From an uncultured Planctomycetaceae bacterium (lineage in GTDB: Bacteria; Planctomycetota; Planctomycetia; Planctomycetales; Planctomycetaceae), in NCBI GenBank assembly GCA_903924405.1, contig CAIYBH010000347.1:1-52669 (forward strand): DNA of 52,669 nt, read 5' to 3'. A program made the position numbers and the translations under genes. The notes below the pieces were generated by a model. That model had not been told where the DNA came from, searched no databases, and saw only the letters and a list, made by a program, of their open reading frames with translations. Numbering within the stretch: the stretch's first letter is position 1; each line of letters starts with the position of its first letter. Positions 15,501 to 23,994 of the stretch are shown here, piece after piece.

Positions 15501-18470
15501 GCGAGACAGCTGATCTTCGGCATAGCGTGCCGAAGTGCCCTGCTCTGCGGTGACGTATTTCTGAACGGCCTGATTCAGAGAGGTGGCATCGGTGCTGGCG
15601 GTTGGGAACGCGGGATCGAACAGGCTGCGGTGATCATCGGACGCCGCGGCGACGGCAGCGCGAGCGGCGTGAATCAGCAGTTCCAGTTCTTCGACGGTCA
15701 CGTCGCTGCGGGGTGGGTACCCGAGTGCTTTGGTGAAGGCCACGAGGCAGGGTTGCAGAGCATTGGCGGAGGTGGCGAGTCGTTCGGCTTCCTGGAGCAG
15801 AGCGGCTTCCCATGCCGGCGTCCATTCGGCATTTTTCAGGAAGCGTGGTGCTGCGTGTCCCTGCAGAGTGCGAAACACGAGAGCCGTTTCCTTCAGCAGT
15901 TCAGGCAGCTCGGCATAGGCTTTGCTGTCCAGTTGCTGTGTGGCGGGCCATGGGAGTGTGGGCGTCCATGTGCCGGTGCCGCGGACGGAGACGCCCATGG
16001 CCCTGAAGATACTCCAGCCATTTGCGGCGGTGGCGTGCAGCGCTTCGACGTAGGCGTTGAGTTGATCGCGGCGAATTTTCAGGCGGCCGTTGAGTGAGTG
16101 CCAGTGGCCGCGGGTTTGCTGATGGGCGGCGTTCCAGGACGCCTGCAGCTGATCGAGGAAGCGTCTTCGTTCGGCCTTGCTGGAGTGAAGTTCGAGGCAG
16201 AGATCGCCGAGGCCCTGTTGGCGCAGTCGTCGAAAGACAACATCGAGCGCAGCGGTTTTTTCGGCCACGAACAGGACGGTTTTCTGTTGTGACAGGCACT
16301 GAGCGATCATGTTGGCGATGGTCTGACTTTTTCCGGTTCCGGGGGGACCGATCAGAACAAAGTCATGTCCTTCGGCGGCCGCGGTGATGGCGGCGATCTG
16401 AGACGAATCGGCGGGCAGCGGGTGGACCAGTTGTTCCGGGGCGTAGCGACGATCGATTTCGTGACATGCCGGGAACGGGGCTTTGGCAGCGACGGTGAAG
16501 GGGTCTTCGGGATTTTCGATCAGATGACGAACAACTCGGTTCTGTCGCAATTGATCGATGCGATCCGTCAGATCCTTCCACATGAGGTATCGAGCGAAGG
16601 AGAGCGTTGCGAGGGCCACGTCGTCGACGACTTCGAACCCGGGGATTTCGCGAACGGCGGAGCGCATCTGCTGCAGCATGGCGGCAACATCGACGCCCTG
16701 CTCATCGCGAGGCAGTTGAGTGGCGAGGTGTCGCAGATCTTTCTGAAAGTCGCGTCTGAGCAGTTCGAGCAGTGTGGAATTGAACTGGACGTCATCTTCG
16801 TGGTGAGCCAGTTGAAAGCTGGAGACGGCGCTGGCGCGGAGGAGTTTGACGGGGATCAGCACCAGAGGGGCGAGGCAGGGAGTGCTGTCGGCAGCGGTGG
16901 GTTTCCAGCGGAGAAAGCCCACGGCGAGGAACAGCGTATTGGAACCTCCTTCGGCCAGATCATTTCGGGCGCGGCGATAGAGTTCTGTGAGTCGTGCGGA
17001 GAGTTCAGCGGAGTCGAGATCTGCGGCCAGTTCGTTGCGCTGCAGGGCCTGCATGGCGAACTGCTGATCGAGGTCACCCTGTGTTTTGCGGAAGTGGGTA
17101 CCGGCGTCGCGGTCGCCTTTGGGATTGTGTTCGGGCAGTGAGATGAGGGTGACTTTACCACCGCTGGCCAGCACGTCTTCCAGTTGAGAGAGTTGTGGGC
17201 AGAGGAAGGGAATGGTTTGTCGTGAGGGGCGGAAATTGAGCAGTCGATTGCGGAGTGACAGATCCAGCAGCCGACGTTGCCAGCGTTCGATGCGGCCTTC
17301 GGCGGTGACGGGTTTTTCTTCGGTGCTGTCGATGGGCAGCAGTTCCGGACCGGGCATGGGGGGCAGTGGCAGATCACCCGGAGTTTCGAGGGGTGTGCGG
17401 GGGTCTGTGTGGGCGGAAGGCGAAGCGAGGGGGCGAATCTGGGCCATGCGTGCGCGGCGAATATCAATCACCATGCGGAATTTTTCATCGTGGGTGTGTG
17501 TCAGTGCCATGCGTGCGGTTTCGCGGGCATGTTCAAAGGCCGCGGCCGGGCGATGGGTGATCAGCGTGGTTTCGAAGAGGACCAGTTCCCGGGAAGTCAG
17601 TGCTTTGCGAACTTCAGTGACATCGGTTTCCAGCAGAGAATTGAAGGTGCGTTCCTGGATCCAGGCACCACCGAAGCAGTGTCCCTGCTGGAGGATCACG
17701 ACGGGGTTCAGGCCGACAGCTTCGAGGGCGGAAGCGAACAGGAGGGTGGTATCGAGGCAGGTGGCGAGCCCGGAATCGAGGATCGTGGAGGGACGACGAG
17801 TCTTTTGACCTTCCTGTTCAAAGCTCTGTGGAGGATTGGCATAGGTCAGTTGATGAGCGCCGACGGCTGACCAGATGGCGGCGGTCAGCATGAATGCGCG
17901 TGCCGGGTCTGCAGACTGATAGCCATCAAGTGCTGGTGAGTGTCCATGTCGTGCGAGGCTGTCGGCGGCGCGTTTCAGAATGCGGGCAATCGCCGGGTCA
18001 TTGGGCATGACAAAGGCGGCGAGCAGTTCGGGCATGAAACCGGCACCGCCCCATTCGTCCCGCGCGAGGACTCGTACTTCACAGGTGTGGGTGGCGAGGA
18101 CTTGTTGCTGGTGTCGCAGTTCAAAGCGGAGTTGAGAGCGTTCGGCTTCATTCAGGCCATTCAGCCGAGCGGCATCCAGTTCGACGCGGCAGTCGGTGAG
18201 TGAGAGTGTGCTGCCGGGTGCGATCCGATCAATGACCCATTGACGAGGGCGCAGGAAGGCGGGTTCGGAATGCAGCTGGAGCACAACCGAGGAGACGGCT
18301 TCTGAGCCGGAATTGCGAAGCTGCAGGTCCTTCAGGAGCGGTACGGAATTCTGCCAGGACGCGTAGTTGATGCGTGCATTGACTGTGGCGGAGATGGCCA
18401 GCTGCTGGACTGCGGTTGTCGAGGAATCTGGGGGATGACCAGACGGGCTGGACATGAAGCACCGGGACAT
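12570..18470 (-). CDS. Giant transglutaminase-like/DUF4011/SF1 helicase/Vsr-like nuclease/DUF3320 protein
   Basis: A 1966-residue cytoplasmic protein. Residues 25-135 look like an Ig-type beta domain. Residues 140-345 look like a transglutaminase-type fold with a plausible triad: Cys238 in GLATCLDTT, His264 in QQGHCFGGAW, Asp336 in MVIDIRRA. DUF4011 follows from about 393 (RWQRRLLDLSLRNRLLNF). The SF1 helicase core has Walker A GPPGTGKS at 708-715, Walker B VVIFDEASQ near 1332, GDPKQLPP after it, and motif VI NVAVTRARRE near 1580. A Vsr/DUF559-like nuclease (FRVDLGVV and GIECDGATYHSS) spans about 1636-1725. After a Pro/Thr linker, a DUF3320-type C-terminus runs from about 1817. From memory, single-gene DUF4011-helicase-Vsr proteins are listed among antiphage systems (Hhe). 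No restriction or other defence gene adjoins it. An alternative start is ATG 18455. Confidence 0.9.
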   Translation of the reverse strand: MSRCFMSSPSGHPPDSSTTAVQQLAISATVNARINYASWQNSVPLLKDLQLRNSGSEAVSSVVLQLHSEPAFLRPRQWVIDRIAPGSTLSLTDCRVELDAARLNGLNEAERSQLRFELRHQQQVLATHTCEVRVLARDEWGGAGFMPELLAAFVMPNDPAIARILKRAADSLARHGHSPALDGYQSADPARAFMLTAAIWSAVGAHQLTYANPPQSFEQEGQKTRRPSTILDSGLATCLDTTLLFASALEAVGLNPVVILQQGHCFGGAWIQERTFNSLLETDVTEVRKALTSRELVLFETTLITHRPAAAFEHARETARMALTHTHDEKFRMVIDIRRARMAQIRPLASPSAHTDPRTPLETPGDLPLPPMPGPELLPIDSTEEKPVTAEGRIERWQRRLLDLSLRNRLLNFRPSRQTIPFLCPQLSQLEDVLASGGKVTLISLPEHNPKGDRDAGTHFRKTQGDLDQQFAMQALQRNELAADLDSAELSARLTELYRRARNDLAEGGSNTLFLAVGFLRWKPTAADSTPCLAPLVLIPVKLLRASAVSSFQLAHHEDDVQFNSTLLELLRRDFQKDLRHLATQLPRDEQGVDVAAMLQQMRSAVREIPGFEVVDDVALATLSFARYLMWKDLTDRIDQLRQNRVVRHLIENPEDPFTVAAKAPFPACHEIDRRYAPEQLVHPLPADSSQIAAITAAAEGHDFVLIGPPGTGKSQTIANMIAQCLSQQKTVLFVAEKTAALDVVFRRLRQQGLGDLCLELHSSKAERRRFLDQLQASWNAAHQQTRGHWHSLNGRLKIRRDQLNAYVEALHATAANGWSIFRAMGVSVRGTGTWTPTLPWPATQQLDSKAYAELPELLKETALVFRTLQGHAAPRFLKNAEWTPAWEAALLQEAERLATSANALQPCLVAFTKALGYPPRSDVTVEELELLIHAARAAVAAASDDHRSLFDPAFPTASTDATSLNQAVQKYVTAEQGTSARYAEDQLSRIPIDQLDLELGQALAGIWPLTLIAQRRVRKLLQTWTISGQADPARDLRHLRHMQEALVAIQQCRMTPLIPFPDGWKTPLEKLQTWIQSALQLRKRFDDLQIQFGPEAPILSTLRQTWDSPAQKQALVDEAERLLKAYQRVTAALKGFKEKAGASPLSRTSPNVLAEVLTGANAILEQRPLLRKWTAWSGVRSRCETLGLSPFLQALELQQLTPDQLLPAFELAFVRWWLPEAIGSNPVLRSFQSFSHEEAILEFRRLDDEARSQAANHVKSCLNLSLPRIDQPSRQSELGLLRHQMQLQRPSRTIREVISAMPESFAKLAPCLLMSPLSIAQYLPASQALFDVVIFDEASQITTWDAIGAIARGRQTVIVGDPKQLPPTNFFGRNDADSENEDLQDHEQDLESILDEARASGLPTLQLNWHYRSSHESLIAFSNWYYYDNQLITFPSAVTQDRAVSLKYLPDGLFDRGKSRTNRKEADAIVATAVQRMQTGLLLPEDQRPTLGIITFNLPQQTLIEDLLDQARREQPAIEWYFSEDRIEPTVVKNLENVQGDERDVMLFSIAFGPDQTSAMTLNFGPLNREGGHRRLNVAVTRARRELVVYASFKAEKLRVDGVRHTGVVHLKAFLDYADRGAVALPAANAGSVGSFESPFEQAVAERLQQRGWNIVPQIGVSRFRVDLGVVNPDAPGAYLAGIECDGATYHSSATARDRDKIREQILRNLGWNIVRIWSPEWWYDCDGATDLVHKKLTDLLNQYRQQKTTENTPALSAAGSDTPNISVTSEPPTPVSRLATLTPPAPASPPPTQATTTPATPTQDCADEQPRPEPDRFRDEDYTSTLQQLIRQELGRLAPIREDLFVQRIARLHEIRRVHEKTRERILSLTEEFPVTDEDACRFLWATTPTDIVPFRTSSPRDEEPRAVEDISLAELAGLLLHEPSLRNDPDPITAAARHLGAARITAAIRERLQLALERLPAQA

Positions 18471-18630
18471 TTCTGGGGAAAAGCGAGCACGGGCGACACC
18501 ATCGGCCGCCTTGTCGACGGATCATAGTCGGCAATCGGGAGACTGTCTTGTGTCGGGTGGGGGATCGTATTCCGCGAGCGTGTGGTGGGGAGAATCGCGA
18601 AGCTGGCAGGGCGGCCGCTGAGGTGCGGGG

Positions 18631-19593
18631 TCAGCGGACTGCGATCCGGCGCACGCCACGGCAGAAGTAGTCCACAACGGACGTGGTGTCCACGCTGGTG
18701 ACGATTTCGATGTTGGGTTGTCGGTGCTGAAATCGACGTCGATCGAGGATCAGGGTGCCGTTGGTCAGTTCGCCGCCGACTTCCACATCAGCAGCGATCT
18801 GTGAGGTTTCGAAGGTGGCGGCGCCGGTTGCGATGGCGAGTGCCGTGGCAGCGGGCAGACTGACTTCTTCGAAAGGCAGCCACTGGCGACAGGCTCGTCC
18901 GGCGAACTGCAGCAGGCTGGTCAGGAATTCTCCGGTCGGTGTGGAGGGGATCAGGCCGGTGAGTCGATCGAGGTCTTCGAAAGTCAGACCGGCGGAGTGT
19001 CCGACTTCGAGGGGGATCAGGATTTTGCCCACTGGCGATTTCAGCACGGTTTGCGCAGCGCGGGGATTGGACCACAGATTGAGTTCGGCTGAGGGCGTGA
19101 CATCGCCGATGGAGTGCAGTGAACCTCCGAGGCAGATCAGGCCATTCAGGAGCACTGGCAGTTCGGGATCGAGATCCAGGGCCATGGCGATGTTGGTGAG
19201 TGGTCCGAAGGAGAGGATGCGAACTTCGTGCGGGTGTTCACGCACGGTGTCGACGATCAGTCGAGCAGACTCGCGGCGATTATGCAGATCGGGGACGAGT
19301 GGCTCAGTGTCCCCGAGACCGAAGCGGCCGTTGAGCGCCTGCGGGTGGGGCATACCGGCGGGCCAGATGTGACAGGGATTGTCAGATTCGTCGGCTTGTC
19401 CGATGCGAGGATGCCGGACCGGGTCTACGAGGCCGATGAGGTAATGGAGATTTCTTGTGGCCTGAGCGCCGGAGACAACACCACCGCAGGCGGTGAGGGC
19501 CAGCACGTCGAGGGTGGGGTCTGCGAGGGCGACGAGTACAGCGAGAGCATCGGCGATGCCCGGATCTGCGTCGATCAGGATTTTTCTGGCCAC
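18631..19593 (-). CDS. Nucleoside hydrolase-fold protein, possibly inactive
   Basis: A 320-residue protein starting at GTG 19593. The inosine/uridine-preferring nucleoside hydrolase fold is clear from ILIDADPGIADALAV at residues 5-19, LSFGPLTNIAMAL near 127 and SAELNLWSNPRAA near 168. In active enzymes the first motif is DxDPGxDDA, whose aspartates bind calcium and the ribose; here the first of the paired aspartates is Ala (GIADA). The late catalytic region, normally HD followed by small residues, reads SLPAATALA, again without the expected Asp. The protein may therefore be a pseudoenzyme or have changed chemistry, or belong to a planctomycete subfamily with shifted ligands. It has no operon partner. 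Confidence 0.85.
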   Translation of the reverse strand: MARKILIDADPGIADALAVLVALADPTLDVLALTACGGVVSGAQATRNLHYLIGLVDPVRHPRIGQADESDNPCHIWPAGMPHPQALNGRFGLGDTEPLVPDLHNRRESARLIVDTVREHPHEVRILSFGPLTNIAMALDLDPELPVLLNGLICLGGSLHSIGDVTPSAELNLWSNPRAAQTVLKSPVGKILIPLEVGHSAGLTFEDLDRLTGLIPSTPTGEFLTSLLQFAGRACRQWLPFEEVSLPAATALAIATGAATFETSQIAADVEVGGELTNGTLILDRRRFQHRQPNIEIVTSVDTTSVVDYFCRGVRRIAVR

Positions 19594-20040
19594 GATGAAC
19601 AGGTCCTGTATTGAATTCTGCAGGTCAGTGGTTGCGGCGTGATCCGCGGATTGCCATGTGTGGCTGATGGACAGCGTCCATGGCGGTGTTTTCAGTGTTG
19701 CGGTTCATCATAACGCCTGAGGAGTGTAATCCCAGAGCGTTTCCGGGTAGTGACACCGCGGAGGCGTGAATTCACTCCGGGGCAATTGCGGGGCTGGGCA
19801 GCGATCAGGGCTGAACGGTCTGCGCGGCGCAGCAATGCTGATTCGGGTTCATTGTCGGTAGAGAGGGACTTGAACGGCGTCATGGATCCGGATAGGGTGT
19901 GGACGTGGTCAGGACTTACGAGGCGATGCCAGCGTGACGTTGCTGCGTGTGGTGATCCGGCTGCTGTTGTTACGCAGGGATGGGAACACGTGTGTCTGCG
20001 TGGTTCGCCAGAGCGGGCAGACCGGGAGGAGGGCTGAGTG
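19594..20040. other. Intergenic region, nucleoside hydrolase / secreted protein
   Basis: 447 nt between diverging genes. It must hold two promoters, none of which I can define. One open frame (GTG 19750 to TGA 20037) would give a 95-residue basic protein starting MTPRRREFTPGQLRGW. It has no ribosome site and no recognisable family, so it is not called as a gene. A GGAGGAGGG ribosome site at about 20025-20033 serves the next gene. Confidence 0.4.
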
Positions 20041-20730
20041 ATGAGACGCGGGGTACAGTCCATAATTGTTGTCGTGGTGATGCTGCTGTGGTGTGTCGAC
20101 TGTCGGGCGCAGTGGTATGGCGGCTGGTACGGGTATGGCAACTGGGGGGGCTGGGGTGGCTACTATTCCGGGGAGGGATCGACACCGTATTCCAGTGCTG
20201 TTCGAGCGCAGGCGGAGTTGACTCAGGCGCGCGGCGTGGCTACTGAGAGTTATGCGCGGGCTGCGGGAGCGGCAGAGCAGGCTCGGAGTCAGTACCTGGA
20301 GAATCAGGCACGATTTGTGGAACTGCGTCGTCAGCAGAAAGCGGCACTGGAGGTGGACAAGGCGAAGCGTGAGGCGGAAGCGAAGGCACGAGCAGCTCAA
20401 CGGCCGGCACCTCGCCCGCACACGGAGCTTTATCCTCGCTTATCTGTGGATCAGCTGGATCCGCTGACGGGACAGATTCACTGGCCGGCCTGTTACCTGA
20501 CGCCGGAATTTGCGGCGGATCGTCAGATTATTGAAGCGGCGTTGAAGGAGCAGGCGGAGCATGGTCCGGAGGATCGCACGGCGAAGATTCTGTATGACGC
20601 AGCGTATCGGATGGGCGCGACTCGCAGTCCCGACCTGCTGAAGCTGAGTTCACAGGACTATGCTGCGGCGCATCGATTTCTGAAAAGTCTGGCGTATGAA
20701 GGCGAGCATGCTCGGGAGGCACTGAAATGA
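20041..20730 (+). CDS. Secreted protein with Gly/Trp/Tyr-rich start and coiled coil
   Basis: 229 residues, started at ATG 20041 because GGAGGAGGG lies about 8 nt before it; a GTG three bases earlier is less likely. A signal peptide (VVVVMLLWCVDCRA) is followed by an aromatic-glycine patch (WYGGWYGYGNWGGWGGYY), then a long Ala/Glu/Arg-rich coiled coil (about 55-125). The C-terminal domain contains LSVDQLDPLTGQIHWP, a phrase I associate with planctomycete secreted proteins of unknown role. Its stop overlaps the HEAT-repeat gene start (ATGA), so the two are co-translated. Not assigned to a named family. Confidence 0.8.
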   Translation: MRRGVQSIIVVVVMLLWCVDCRAQWYGGWYGYGNWGGWGGYYSGEGSTPYSSAVRAQAELTQARGVATESYARAAGAAEQARSQYLENQARFVELRRQQKAALEVDKAKREAEAKARAAQRPAPRPHTELYPRLSVDQLDPLTGQIHWPACYLTPEFAADRQIIEAALKEQAEHGPEDRTAKILYDAAYRMGATRSPDLLKLSSQDYAAAHRFLKSLAYEGEHAREALK

Positions 20731-22805
20731 GCGGAAATCCGTGGCGTGTGTGGCTATTGTCCGTGGTGGTTGGTGTTGCTGGCGGTGCCCTGCCCTGTGT
20801 TCGGGGCCAGGACGTCGCGCCTTCGGCATTGCAGCCGATGCTGGAGCATCTGGAATCCACGGATCGCGAGGAGCGGCTGGAAGCGGTGGTGCAGTTGAGT
20901 GCCCTGGGGCCGTACGCGCACCCGGCTAAATCGTTGCTGATCAGGCTACTGGAGGCTGACGATCAGGTTCTGCAGTATCAGACGTTGATTGCCTTGGGTC
21001 ATCTGGGACCGCTGGCTCAGGACGCCAGTGGTCCGGTCGCTGCATTCCTGAAATCGGATTCCGCGTTTCTGCAGACTGCGGCTCTGGAAAGTCTGCGACG
21101 GATTGGTTCGGCAGCCCCGGAGGACGTGAGTGTAGTGCGGGGGTTGAGTGACAGTCGAGACGCGGGCGTGGCGATTGCGGCGACGCGTTGTCTGGTGCGT
21201 CTGGCAGGTGAAGCGGATGCGCAGGTTCAGCAGTCGATACCACGACTGGTGAAGGCTCTGGAGGAGTCGCGAGCGGAAGTGCGCAACGAGGCATCGTTGA
21301 CTCTGGTGGAGATCGGGGACGTGGTCGTTCCGGCGGTGACGGCAGCATTATTGTCACCGCAGGCCACGGCGCGGGTGGAGGCCTGTGAAATTCTGGGACA
21401 TCTGGGTCCGGCTGCGGGGCGAGTGGTCCTGGATCTGTTGGTGGGTCTGGATGACGCGGATGAGCAGGTGGTGCGAGCGGCGATCACAGCGATAGGTGAC
21501 GTGCATGCGCGGGGTGAGGTGTGTGTGCCGGCGCTGATCCGAATGTTGTCCTCGCGATCGGTCCCGGTGCGCGTGGTCACGGCGAGAGCGTTGGGTGAGT
21601 TTGGACGGGAAGCGACATCGGCAGTCACGGCGTTGTTGCCCTTGATCCGGGACTCACACGCGCCGGTGCGTGCGGCAGTGGCGGGAACGCTGGGGGCCAC
21701 GGGGGATGGGCGAGTTGAAGTGGTTTCGGCGTTGACGGGATTGCTGGCGGACGAGAATGCCGCGGTGACCGTGCAGGCGGCGAACGGGTTATCGCAATTG
21801 GGAGAAGCCGCGGTTCCGGCACTGGTGCGGCTGTTGCAGGACGAGCGTTTTCGGCCGCTGGCGATTGAGATACTGGGGGAGATGGGGCCGGCGGCGCGAG
21901 CGGCCGTGCCGTCACTGCAGACTCTGTTGACAGAAGTGGAAGTGAATGCAGCAGTTCGTCATGAGGCGTTGGTGGCACTGGGGCATCTGGGCCCGGTTGC
22001 GAAGTCAGCGGTTCCGCAATTACGAGGCTTGCTGGCGAATTCTATGGATGTGGAGTTGCAGGCAGGGGTTGCATGGGTGCTGGCGCGGATTGGTGATCGG
22101 GAATCGATTCCGGCGTTGAAGCGGCTGGCCGTGGAGACGCAGAATGAGCGGACACGATTGGGTGTGGCGTGGGCTCTGGTGACTCTGGACCCTGCGAATC
22201 CGGAGCATCAGCGTCTGGCGATGCCGCATCTGGTGCAGGGGCTGGCGTCGGATCGGTGGCTGGTCCGAAAGGAGTGTCTTGCGGCACTGGCAAGGCTGGG
22301 TTCGGGGGCTGAGAGTGCGGCAGCAACGGTGCTGGACGTGGCGCAGCAGGATCCGGACGCTGCGGTGCGAGCGGAAGCGATACGAGCGCTGGCTGAACTG
22401 GGAGTGGGGTCTGAGCAGGCCTTGCCGGTCGCTGTGGCCGCATTCAGTGACCCGGCGACGGAAGTGCGACTGGCTGCGCGTTACCTGCTGGGGCGGCTGG
22501 GTTCCGGCGCGCAGCAGATGCAGACTCAGTTGAGAGAGTCCACGCGCGTGGGTGCAGAGTTTGAACGGGTGCTGGCGGCGTGGGCCCTGGTTCAAGTCGC
22601 TCCGACACCCGAGCATAACGCGCTGGCCCTGCCCTTGATGCTGGACGCAGCGGGGCATCCGGAGGCCGCGATTCGGGTGGAGGTCGCGAAGACACTCGGA
22701 AAGATCGGCGGGACTTCGACGGCAGCGCGGGAGGCGCTGGTTCGGCTGGCGGGGGATGAGGATGCGACAGTGCGTCAGGCGGCGCGGTCGGCTCTTCAGA
22801 ACTGA
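20727..22805 (+). CDS. Exported HEAT-repeat protein
   Basis: 692 residues with a signal peptide (WLLSVVVGVAGGALPCVRG). The rest is a solenoid of about 15-18 HEAT/PBS-lyase-like repeats, each around 36-38 residues with the consensus A..LG.LGP.A...V..L. Such solenoids bind proteins; there is no catalytic motif. The 4-nt overlap with the preceding gene suggests that the coiled-coil protein is its partner in the periplasm or at the cell surface. The internal repetition also means that the DNA carries many degenerate about 110-nt repeats. Confidence 0.88.
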   Translation: MSGNPWRVWLLSVVVGVAGGALPCVRGQDVAPSALQPMLEHLESTDREERLEAVVQLSALGPYAHPAKSLLIRLLEADDQVLQYQTLIALGHLGPLAQDASGPVAAFLKSDSAFLQTAALESLRRIGSAAPEDVSVVRGLSDSRDAGVAIAATRCLVRLAGEADAQVQQSIPRLVKALEESRAEVRNEASLTLVEIGDVVVPAVTAALLSPQATARVEACEILGHLGPAAGRVVLDLLVGLDDADEQVVRAAITAIGDVHARGEVCVPALIRMLSSRSVPVRVVTARALGEFGREATSAVTALLPLIRDSHAPVRAAVAGTLGATGDGRVEVVSALTGLLADENAAVTVQAANGLSQLGEAAVPALVRLLQDERFRPLAIEILGEMGPAARAAVPSLQTLLTEVEVNAAVRHEALVALGHLGPVAKSAVPQLRGLLANSMDVELQAGVAWVLARIGDRESIPALKRLAVETQNERTRLGVAWALVTLDPANPEHQRLAMPHLVQGLASDRWLVRKECLAALARLGSGAESAAATVLDVAQQDPDAAVRAEAIRALAELGVGSEQALPVAVAAFSDPATEVRLAARYLLGRLGSGAQQMQTQLRESTRVGAEFERVLAAWALVQVAPTPEHNALALPLMLDAAGHPEAAIRVEVAKTLGKIGGTSTAAREALVRLAGDEDATVRQAARSALQN

Positions 22806-22943
22806 ACGCGGGCTGTATGAAGCTGTGGGCCTGTGGAAAAAGTCAATCCACAGGTCCTGTGACAGGCGCTGTTCCGGAGGTGTCGTCGAGGTTACGGCGA
22901 CAGTGATTCGCGGGGAGACAGATGTTTTCAGTGGGAGGCCGTG

Positions 22944-23300
22944 ATGCTCGGGATTCAGCGACTTGGTGATTCACCGCGGTGGTCGGATGTGGTGATTTAT
23001 CGGGGGTTAGCGAAATGGGTGGAAGTGGCCAGCGACAGGACGCTGGATTTCCGGGGCCAGGTACGTCAGGTGCTGGAGCAGATTGATCAGACGCTGCTGC
23101 AGGTGGGAAGTTCGCGGTCGCAATTGCTGCAGGTGTTGATTTTCGTGGGAGATCTGCGGCAGATGGGCGACCTGAATGCTGAGTGGGATAGCTGGGTCGA
23201 GCGGGGTGCGGCACCGATTCGGGCGTGTGTTCAGGCGGGAATGGGAAATGGATGCCTGGTGGAGATGGTGATTGAGGCGGCAGTACCGGTTGAAGAGTAG
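22944..23300 (+). CDS. RidA/YjgF/UK114-family protein
   Basis: 118 residues, started at ATG 22944 because GGGAGG sits 6 nt upstream (a GTG at 22941 is too close to it). The C-terminal signature is good: APIRACVQAGMGNGCLVEMVIEAAV (given as a pattern with the Arg that binds the carboxylate of imine substrates). The first half (VEVASDRTLDFRGQVRQVLEQIDQTL) matches the family strand-helix pattern. Classical RidA deaminates reactive enamine/imine intermediates made by PLP enzymes; this branch lacks the conserved start of RidA itself and may be a relative with another role. It is a single gene, with 114 nt to the sigma factor. Confidence 0.8.
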   Translation: MLGIQRLGDSPRWSDVVIYRGLAKWVEVASDRTLDFRGQVRQVLEQIDQTLLQVGSSRSQLLQVLIFVGDLRQMGDLNAEWDSWVERGAAPIRACVQAGMGNGCLVEMVIEAAVPVEE

Positions 23301-23414
23301 TGGCTGGTGGAGGTTAAAGCGACCTGACAGCTTGATTTCCGGTGTGGTGGTGTTTGTAATGTGTGGGTAGGATGCCGAAGGGGTGGGAGGCCGTCGTTAT
23401 CGGGGAACAGGCTG

Positions 23415-23978
23415 ATGTCCGCGGATCAGAACGCAATGATGATCGAAGGGTATCGGGGCTACCTGATGGCGATTGCGAGGCTGCAGTTGGGAGCGCGTCC
23501 GTGGGTTGAGTCGCGGATGGACGCGAGTGATCTGGTGCAGCAGACGCTGCTGAAAGCGCATGCGGCGAAGTCCGATTTTCGGGGACAGTCAGAAGCGGAA
23601 CTGGCCGGTTGGTTGCGGCAGATTTTGAACCGTACGCTGGCCAATGAATTGCGGGCGCTGGGACAGGACAAACGCAGCATCTTCCGGGAGCGATCGCTGG
23701 ATGAGCAGCTGGACCAGAGTGGTTGTCGGCTGGATGGTTGGCTGGCAGCGGATCTGACGTCACCCAGTGTGCGCATGCAGCGTTCTGAGCGAGCGTTGGC
23801 ATTAGCGGCGGCGGTGGATGGATTACCAGCGGACCAGCGTCAGGTGATTCTGGCGCGGCATTGTCACGGTCGTAGTCTGTCGGAGATTGCCGAGGAGCTG
23901 GATCGGACACCGGCTGCGGTAGCGGGCTTACTGCGTCGTGGGTTAGCCGCGCTTCGTGACGGGTTGTCAGAAGGTTGA
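23415..23978 (+). CDS. ECF-type RNA polymerase sigma factor
   Basis: 187 residues from ATG 23415. Region 2 is visible at about 25-90 (DASDLVQQTLLKAHAAKSDF, then ELAGWLRQILNRTLANEL). Region 4 is at about 130-180 with LPADQRQVILARHCHGRSLSEIAEEL and an HTH ending in GLLRRGLAALR. This is the planctomycete ECF type whose genes neighbour Ser/Thr kinases. The kinase gene follows after 16 nt. No anti-sigma factor is encoded nearby, so activity is probably controlled by the kinase, for example by phosphorylation; that is inference from the pairing. Confidence 0.92.
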   Translation: MSADQNAMMIEGYRGYLMAIARLQLGARPWVESRMDASDLVQQTLLKAHAAKSDFRGQSEAELAGWLRQILNRTLANELRALGQDKRSIFRERSLDEQLDQSGCRLDGWLAADLTSPSVRMQRSERALALAAAVDGLPADQRQVILARHCHGRSLSEIAEELDRTPAAVAGLLRRGLAALRDGLSEG

Positions 23979-23994
23979 CCGAGGGTGGGTGGAC

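Noticed and set aside
19750..20037. 95-residue basic frame before the secreted-protein gene
   Set aside because: GTG start, no ribosome site, no recognised family; kept only as a note in the intergenic entry.
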